Source: Burkholderiaceae bacterium
Lineage (GTDB): Bacteria; Pseudomonadota; Gammaproteobacteria; Burkholderiales; Burkholderiaceae
Length of the DNA: 29,222 bases
Direction of reading: 5' to 3'
Assembly: GCA_030151165.1 (NCBI GenBank)
Contig: JASLEM010000291.1
Coordinates: 1 to 29,222 of the forward strand
This document shows, piece after piece, positions 24,712 through 29,222 of this stretch. Each line of letters starts with the position of its first letter. Position 1 is the first letter of the stretch. Made by a program: the position numbers and the translations under genes. The notes below the pieces were generated by a model. It was not told the origin of the DNA. It saw nothing but the letters and a program-made list of their open reading frames with translations, and ran no database searches.

Positions 24712-25122
24712 ATGACCCTGCACCAACGCGCCAAGCTCAACCACCTGAGCTTCCCCACCCCCAACGTCGCCGAGACGGCCGCGTTCTTCCAGAAGTACCT
24801 CGGCTGCGAGATCGTCGCTGCCGGCGACTCGTGCCTGCTCAAGCGCGACGGCTTCGACATCGTCCTCGAGCATGTCGCCGAGGACGTGGCGTGGCCCACG
24901 AACTTCCATTTCGGCATCGAGGTCGACACGCTCGCCGACGTCCACGCGTTGCACGACGAGTTCCGCGACGGCGGCGTCCGCATGGAGACGACCGTCTTCA
25001 ACAACTCGCGCGGCTCGCGCTTCATGTGCCGCACGCCGGGCGGCGTGCTGCTCGAGGTCACGACGCGCGCCGATGTCCAGCCGGCGAAGTGGCGCGAGCT
25101 GTTCGAACCCGCCGGCCGATGA
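24712..25122 (+). CDS. VOC-superfamily protein, likely TetR target
   Basis: The 136-aa protein starts MTLHQRAKLNHLSFPTPN. The vicinal oxygen chelate repeats are visible as KLNHLSFPTPNVAETAAFF...YLG and FHFGIEVDTLADVHAL...FMCRTPGGVLLEVTT. Possible metal ligands are the His of LNHLSF, the His of NFHFGIE and the Glu of LLEVTT. These are the usual positions in glyoxalase I-like and extradiol dioxygenase-like proteins, but the substrate is unknown. It is preceded by a 225-bp gap with two copies of the palindrome that I assign to the TetR regulator next door. It is unrelated in detail to the other VOC gene at 22103-22492. Confidence 0.88.
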   Translation: MTLHQRAKLNHLSFPTPNVAETAAFFQKYLGCEIVAAGDSCLLKRDGFDIVLEHVAEDVAWPTNFHFGIEVDTLADVHALHDEFRDGGVRMETTVFNNSRGSRFMCRTPGGVLLEVTTRADVQPAKWRELFEPAGR

Positions 25123-25141
25123 AGGGCACCGGCGCGCCGGC

Positions 25142-25642
25142 TCACTTGCCGGCGGCGCGGCGTTCCTTCATCACGGCGTCCATGTCGTCGACGCGGTAGA
25201 CCAGCGACGCGCACTGTCGATTGAGCGCCAGCGTGTCGACGTTGTAGGCCGCGGCGGCCTCGCGGCTCTTCGCGGCGTCCTCGTTGATCTGCTTCACGTG
25301 GACGTTGTGGTCGGCGACGAGCAGGTTGAACGCCTGGACGGCGGTGTCGCTGTCGTGGTCGAGGTTGCCCTGCACCTCGACGATCTTCGCGTTCTCGGCC
25401 TCGAGCGCGTCCACGCTCCGGTCGTGCGCGGCCTGCGTCGTCTCGAGCGCGGTGCGACGCGCCTTCAGGCCGTCCTCGAGCTCCATGCAGCTGCGCAGCT
25501 GTTCGCGCGTCGCGTAGACCCGCGCCGCCGGCGCGGAGGCGGCGGGCTTGCCCGTCTTCACGGTGGTCGCGTGCGCCGTGGTCGCGGCGAGCGCCGTCGC
25601 GAAAGCGAGCGCGGACAGGTGGGCGAATCGGAACAGGGTCAT
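25142..25642 (-). CDS. Periplasmic coiled-coil protein of unknown function
   Basis: The 166-aa product has a signal peptide (MTLFRFAHLSALAFATALAA, cleavage probably after THA at 25). The mature protein is helical, with long heptad-like stretches from about 55 to 145. Two cysteines, C52 and C144, stand at the two ends of the helical part and may form a disulfide that closes a helical hairpin. I recognise no named family. It lies 101 bases after the tctA stop on the same strand and could be read from its own promoter in that gap. Its stop faces that of the VOC gene. Confidence 0.8.
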   Translation of the reverse strand: MTLFRFAHLSALAFATALAATTAHATTVKTGKPAASAPAARVYATREQLRSCMELEDGLKARRTALETTQAAHDRSVDALEAENAKIVEVQGNLDHDSDTAVQAFNLLVADHNVHVKQINEDAAKSREAAAAYNVDTLALNRQCASLVYRVDDMDAVMKERRAAGK

Positions 25643-25743
25643 GGCGCGGGCGGACGAAGCACGGTGCAGTCCCGCGATTCTGCCCGGCCGTGGGCCTCGT
25701 CCCGCGGCCTCGTTATCCCTGAGGGACGCCGCGCGCCGGCCCG

Positions 25744-27249
25744 TCACGCGCGCGCGGGCCCGCGCAGCCGCCCGCGCAGCCACGCGACGATCTGCGCCAG
25801 CACCAGCAGCGCGCTGAGGCCGACGAAGGTCGCGGCGATCGGGCTCGTGGCGAACACGCCCAGGTCGCCGCGCGACAGCAGCATCGCGCGCCGGAAGTTC
25901 TCCTCCAGCATCGGCCCGAGCACGAAGCCGAGGACGATCGGCGACAGCGGGAACTGGAGCATCAGCAGGCCCGCGGCGAGCACGCCGATGACGGCGACGA
26001 AGCCGACGTCGAACAGGCTGTTGCGCGTGCTGTAGACGCCGATCGCGATGAAGAACAGCGCGGCCGGGAACAGGAAGCGATACGGCACCCGCAGCATCCG
26101 CACCCACACGCCGATCAGCGGCACGTTGAGGATCACCAGCAGCACGTTGCCGATCCAGAAGCTGGCGACGAGGCCCCAGAAGATGTCGGGATGTTCGGAG
26201 ATCAGCTGCGGCCCGGGCTGGATGCCCTTGATGATCAGCGCGCCCAGGATCAGCGCCATCACCGGATCGCCCGGGATTCCGAGGGACAGCGTCGGGATGA
26301 AGTCGACCTGCGTCTTCGAGTGCGACGCGGCCTCCGGCGCGGCCACGCCCTCGAGCGCCCCGTAGCCGAATCGCCCGGGCGTCTTCGACCACTTGCGCTC
26401 CAGCGCATAGGCGATGAAGGTGGTGATCGTCGGGCCGGTGCCCGGCAGCGCGCCGAACAGCGCCCCGACCGTCGTGCCGCGCACCATGGGCCAGAACGAC
26501 TGGCGCAGCTCCGCGCGGCTCGGGCGCATGTCGCGCATGCGCACCGTCGCGTCGGACGGCTTGATCGTCGTGCGGTTGACGCTGACGAGGAAGTCCGCCA
26601 CCGCGAACAGGCCCATCGTCAGCGCGCCGAGCTCGATGCCGTCGCGCAGCTCGTCGAAGCCGAAGGTGTAGCGCGGCGTGCTCGTCATCACGTCGGAGCC
26701 GACGACGCCGCACAGCAGCCCGAGGATCGTCATCGCGACGCCCTTCAGCGGCGAGCCGCGCGCCATCGTCGCGCCCGCGAGCAGGCCCAGCAGCATGATG
26801 GCGCAGATGTCGGCCGGCCCGAACTGCGCCGCGGCGCGCACCAGCATCGGCGACAGGAAGATCATCATCACGATGCCGACCGACGCCGCGAAGAACGACG
26901 CCATCATCGTGATACCCAGGGCCGTACCGCCCCTGCCCTGGCGCGTGAGCGGGTAGCCGTCGAGGCACGTGACCGCGTGGGGCGGGTGGCTCGGCAGGTT
27001 CAGCAGGATCGCGCCGATCGCGCCGCCGTACTGCGAGCCGTAGAAGATGCCCGCGAGCATCAGGATCGCCGGCACCGGCGCAATGATCGAGACGGCGGGC
27101 AGCAGCATCGAGATCGTCGACAGCGGCCCCATGCCCGGCAGCACGCCGATCAGGTTGCCCACGAGCACGCCGAACACCGACCACATCAGGTTGTCCCACT
27201 GCAGCGCGACGCCGAAGCCGGCCCACAGGCTCATCAAGGTGTCGTGCAT
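25744..27249 (-). CDS. tctA: Tripartite tricarboxylate transporter, large membrane subunit TctA
   Basis: The 501-aa protein is a polytopic inner-membrane permease of about 12 helices. The two family signature loops are present: GVLPGMGPLSTISMLLP (about 35-51) and GALPGTGPTITTFIAYALER in the second half. The sequence YGGAIGAILLNLPSHPPHAV (about 73-92) replaces the more usual YGGSTTxILxNxPGE form, so the first substrate loop differs. With TctB and a periplasmic TctC receptor, such proteins import tricarboxylates, terephthalate or similar anions using the ion gradient. The start follows the tctB stop by four bases. No tctC is in this window; betaproteobacteria often encode many unlinked ones. 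Confidence 0.93.
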   Translation of the reverse strand: MHDTLMSLWAGFGVALQWDNLMWSVFGVLVGNLIGVLPGMGPLSTISMLLPAVSIIAPVPAILMLAGIFYGSQYGGAIGAILLNLPSHPPHAVTCLDGYPLTRQGRGGTALGITMMASFFAASVGIVMMIFLSPMLVRAAAQFGPADICAIMLLGLLAGATMARGSPLKGVAMTILGLLCGVVGSDVMTSTPRYTFGFDELRDGIELGALTMGLFAVADFLVSVNRTTIKPSDATVRMRDMRPSRAELRQSFWPMVRGTTVGALFGALPGTGPTITTFIAYALERKWSKTPGRFGYGALEGVAAPEAASHSKTQVDFIPTLSLGIPGDPVMALILGALIIKGIQPGPQLISEHPDIFWGLVASFWIGNVLLVILNVPLIGVWVRMLRVPYRFLFPAALFFIAIGVYSTRNSLFDVGFVAVIGVLAAGLLMLQFPLSPIVLGFVLGPMLEENFRRAMLLSRGDLGVFATSPIAATFVGLSALLVLAQIVAWLRGRLRGPARA

Positions 27250-27253
27250 CGCG

Positions 27254-27748
27254 TCACCAGGCGAACAGCGGCAGCAGCAGGTGCAGCCCGAAGTGGAAGA
27301 CGACGACGCCGAACGCCGTCATCACGAGCGCGAGCAGCGCGGCGTCGCGCACGCCGTTGCGGCGGTCGCCCATCGCCGCGACGAACACCGAGACGAACGA
27401 CGCCGGCACCAGCCCGCCGTGCGCCGCGAGCACGACGAACGCGGCGATGCCGCCGACGATGCACGCCCAGCCGCGCCACTGCACCACCGGGCCCGACAGG
27501 TGCGCGTACTCGGACGCCACGGCCGGTGCGTCGTCGTCCAGGGCCTTCGGCGCGAGCGGCGTGGTCGCCAGGATCGCGACGCCGACCAGCGCCATCAGCA
27601 CCCCGAGCACGACCGGGAAGAAGCCGGGGCCCATCTGCCGCAACGTTCCCATCCGGTAGCCGACGCCGGCCACCACGGCCGCCGCGCCGAGCGCCAGCAA
27701 CACCGCGCCGCCGATGTGATCCCTGCCCAGCCTGACTCTCGCCGTCAT
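27254..27748 (-). CDS. tctB: Tripartite tricarboxylate transporter, small membrane subunit TctB
   Basis: The protein is 164 aa from the ATG at 27748 (MTARVRLGRDHIGGAVLLALG). Four hydrophobic helices and the MGTLRQMGPGFFPVVLGVLMALVG block are typical for TctB. An upstream ATG in frame at 27859 would add 37 polar residues that include no family feature and would reach across the divergent promoter region, so I prefer the shorter start. It is the first gene of a tctB-tctA pair. Its 5' gap of 128 bases is shared with the divergent CYTH gene. Confidence 0.9.
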   Translation of the reverse strand: MTARVRLGRDHIGGAVLLALGAAAVVAGVGYRMGTLRQMGPGFFPVVLGVLMALVGVAILATTPLAPKALDDDAPAVASEYAHLSGPVVQWRGWACIVGGIAAFVVLAAHGGLVPASFVSVFVAAMGDRRNGVRDAALLALVMTAFGVVVFHFGLHLLLPLFAW

Positions 27749-27876
27749 CTCGAAAAGCCTCGTCTCGTCCCGGCACGCACGCCCTCGCGCGGCCACGGCC
27801 GACTCTACATTCAGTGTCGCGGCCGTGCCGGCCCGCTCCGCCGACAATGCACGCGACACGAACCGAAAGGCCGCCG

Positions 27877-28347
27877 ATGGGCACCGAGATCGAACGCAAA
27901 TTCCTCGTCACGGGCGACGACTGGCGGCAGGCGCCGGCGGACGCCTACGCGCAGGGCTACCTCAACCGCGACCAGCAGCGCACGGTGCGCGTGCGCGTCG
28001 CGCGCGGCGCCGCGTGGCTCACGGTCAAGGGCGCGAACCGGGGCGCGACGCGCGCGGAGTTCGAGTACGAGATCCCGGTGGCCGACGCCGAGCAGCTGCT
28101 CGCGCTGTGCGACGGCCCGATCGTGCGCAAGTGGCGCCGCGTGGTCGTGCACGAGGGCGCGACGTGGGAGGTCGACGAGTTCCTCGGCGACAACGCCGGG
28201 CTCGTCGTCGCCGAGATCGAGCTCGCGCACGAGGACCAGCCGTTCGCGCGGCCGCCGTGGCTCGGCAAGGAGGTCACGCACGACGCGCGCTACTTCAATT
28301 CGAACCTCGCCGCGGCGCCGTATTCGAGCTGGAAGATGCCCGGCTGA
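27877..28347 (+). CDS. CYTH-domain protein (inorganic triphosphatase-like)
   Basis: The 156-aa protein starts MGTEIERKFLVTGDDWR. The E-x-E-x-K signature of the CYTH tunnel (E4, E6, K8) is intact, and later charged strands (RTVRVRVARG, AWLTVKGANRG, RAEFEYEIPV, WEVDEFLGDNAGLVVAEIEL) provide the remaining acidic and basic tunnel residues. Proteins of this size without a CHAD domain (YgiF/NeuTTM-like) hydrolyse inorganic tripolyphosphate or act as adenylyl cyclase class IV relatives. Triphosphatase is the more likely activity. A GAAAGG site at 27865-27870 supports the ATG at 27877; an in-frame upstream GTG-type extension is not needed. Confidence 0.93.
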   Translation: MGTEIERKFLVTGDDWRQAPADAYAQGYLNRDQQRTVRVRVARGAAWLTVKGANRGATRAEFEYEIPVADAEQLLALCDGPIVRKWRRVVVHEGATWEVDEFLGDNAGLVVAEIELAHEDQPFARPPWLGKEVTHDARYFNSNLAAAPYSSWKMPG

Positions 28348-28496
28348 GCCGGCGCCGGCCCGCCTGTGTGATGATGGCCGGCTGCGCGCACGCCCGCAGG
28401 CCACCCGGCCGCGGCCAGCGCCCCGCCGCTGCCCGACCGCAGCCGCGCCCCCGATGCGCCGACGACGCGCAGGAACGAACAACGAACGGACAACCC

Positions 28497-29222
28497 ATGG
28501 CCACCAATCCCGACATCACGAGCATGGCGCTCTTCTGCGACTTCGAGAACGTCGCCCTCGGCGTGCGCGACGTGCAGCACGACAAGTTCGACATCAAGCT
28601 CGTGCTCGAACGCCTGCTGCTCAAGGGCAGCATCGTCGTCAAGAAGGCGTACTGCGACTGGGAGCGCTACAAGGGCTTCAAGTCGACGATGCACGAAGCC
28701 AACTTCGAGCTGATCGAGATCCCGCACGTGCGCCAGTCGGGCAAGAACTCCGCGGACATCCGGCTCGTCGTCGACGCGCTGGACCTCTGCTACACCAAGT
28801 CCCACGTCAACACCTTCGTGATCATCAGCGGCGACTCCGACTTCTCGCCGCTCGTCTCGAAGCTGCGCGAGAACAACAAGCAGGTGATCGGCGTCGGCGT
28901 GAAGCAGTCGACCTCCGACCTGCTCACCGCGAACTGCGACGAGTTCATCTTCTACGACGACCTCGTGCGCGAGAGCGGCCGGCAATCGAGCCGGCGCGAG
29001 GCACGTCCGCCCGCGCCCGCGAGCCGCAAGCCGGCCGCGACGGCGACGAACCCCGAGGAGAACAAGCGTCGCGACGAAGCCGAGGCGCGCCGCACCAAGG
29101 GCGTCGAGATGGCGCTGCAGACCTTCGAGGCGCTGTATTCCGAGCGCGGCGACGGCGGCAAGATCTGGGCGTCGGTGCTCAAGGAGGCGATCAAGCGCCG
29201 CAAGCCCGATTTCAGCGAGTCC
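28497..29222 (+). CDS. NYN-domain (LabA/DUF88-like) protein, 3' end cut by window
   Basis: From the ATG at 28497 the frame stays open for 242 codons to the window edge. The NYN PIN-like nuclease fold is clear: MALFCDFENVALGV with D15 (about 10-23), KNSADIRLVVDALDL with its Asp near residue 87, and VIISGDSDFSPLVSKLRE (about 107-124). These acidic residues match the metal site of NYN ribonucleases. A basic, Pro/Ala-rich linker follows, then the start of a helical domain (GVEMALQTFEALYSERGDGGKIWASVLKEAIKRRKPDF) that looks like an OST-HTH/LOTUS RNA-binding domain. It may act on RNA. LabA-type NYN proteins tune the cyanobacterial Kai output, but distance alone does not link this gene to the Kai operon here. 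Confidence 0.88.
   Translation, partial: MATNPDITSMALFCDFENVALGVRDVQHDKFDIKLVLERLLLKGSIVVKKAYCDWERYKGFKSTMHEANFELIEIPHVRQSGKNSADIRLVVDALDLCYTKSHVNTFVIISGDSDFSPLVSKLRENNKQVIGVGVKQSTSDLLTANCDEFIFYDDLVRESGRQSSRREARPPAPASRKPAATATNPEENKRRDEAEARRTKGVEMALQTFEALYSERGDGGKIWASVLKEAIKRRKPDFSES

Overview
This window looks like chromosomal DNA from a very GC-rich betaproteobacterium, probably order Burkholderiales. That reading rests on the strong G/C third-position bias, the TctA/TctB transporter pair, the FUSC protein, the Lys-rich mini-protein and the kaiC-kaiB-kaiB-kinase operon. It is inferred from family content only; genus is not claimed. I see no rRNA, tRNA, CRISPR array, IS element or phage gene. 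Base composition is even, so the window reads as housekeeping and accessory chromosome, not an obvious island.

Layout. (1) 1-4713, minus strand: the N-terminal half of a FUSC-family membrane protein, a class A FAD monooxygenase behind a 433-bp gene-free leader region, an isoprenylcysteine-methyltransferase-like membrane protein, and a calcineurin-like phosphatase that overlaps the methyltransferase gene. (2) 4877-12818, plus strand: a tightly packed five-gene cassette of SWIM zinc-finger protein, DUF5691-type helical protein, MoxR-type AAA+ ATPase, DUF5682-type protein and VWA (MIDAS) protein. The ATPase gene carries an in-frame TAG at 8606-8608 between the AAA core and the lid. (3) 12934-13314: a stand-alone tautomerase. 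(4) 18346-13352, minus strand: a Kai operon of kaiC, kaiB1, kaiB2 and a PAS hybrid histidine kinase, with no kaiA in the window. (5) 18618-19359, plus strand: a 47-aa basic protein and a MOSC protein. (6) 22492-19384, minus strand: a VOC protein, tryptophanyl-tRNA synthetase with a C-terminal extension, a small secreted protein and a serine esterase. (7) 22588-25122, plus strand: an MDR-type oxidoreductase, a TetR regulator and a VOC protein, with a repeated palindrome that looks like the TetR operator. (8) 27748-25142, minus strand: tctB and tctA without tctC, then a periplasmic coiled-coil protein. (9) 27877-29222, plus strand: a CYTH protein and an NYN-domain protein cut by the window end.

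The two multi-gene systems of most interest are the SWIM/DUF5691/MoxR/DUF5682/VWA cassette and the Kai operon. The cassette pairs an ATPase with a VWA partner, as in MoxR-VWA chaperone-like systems. It adds a DUF5682 protein whose His/Glu motifs resemble the TIKI/TraB/EreA hydrolase fold. The amber codon suggests the cassette is decaying here, or that the base is a sequencing error. The Kai operon probably couples an ATP-driven KaiC state to a phosphorelay. A smaller, sharply testable observation is the putative TetR operator: two perfect copies of a 14-bp palindrome upstream of the VOC gene and a degenerate copy at the regulator's own start.
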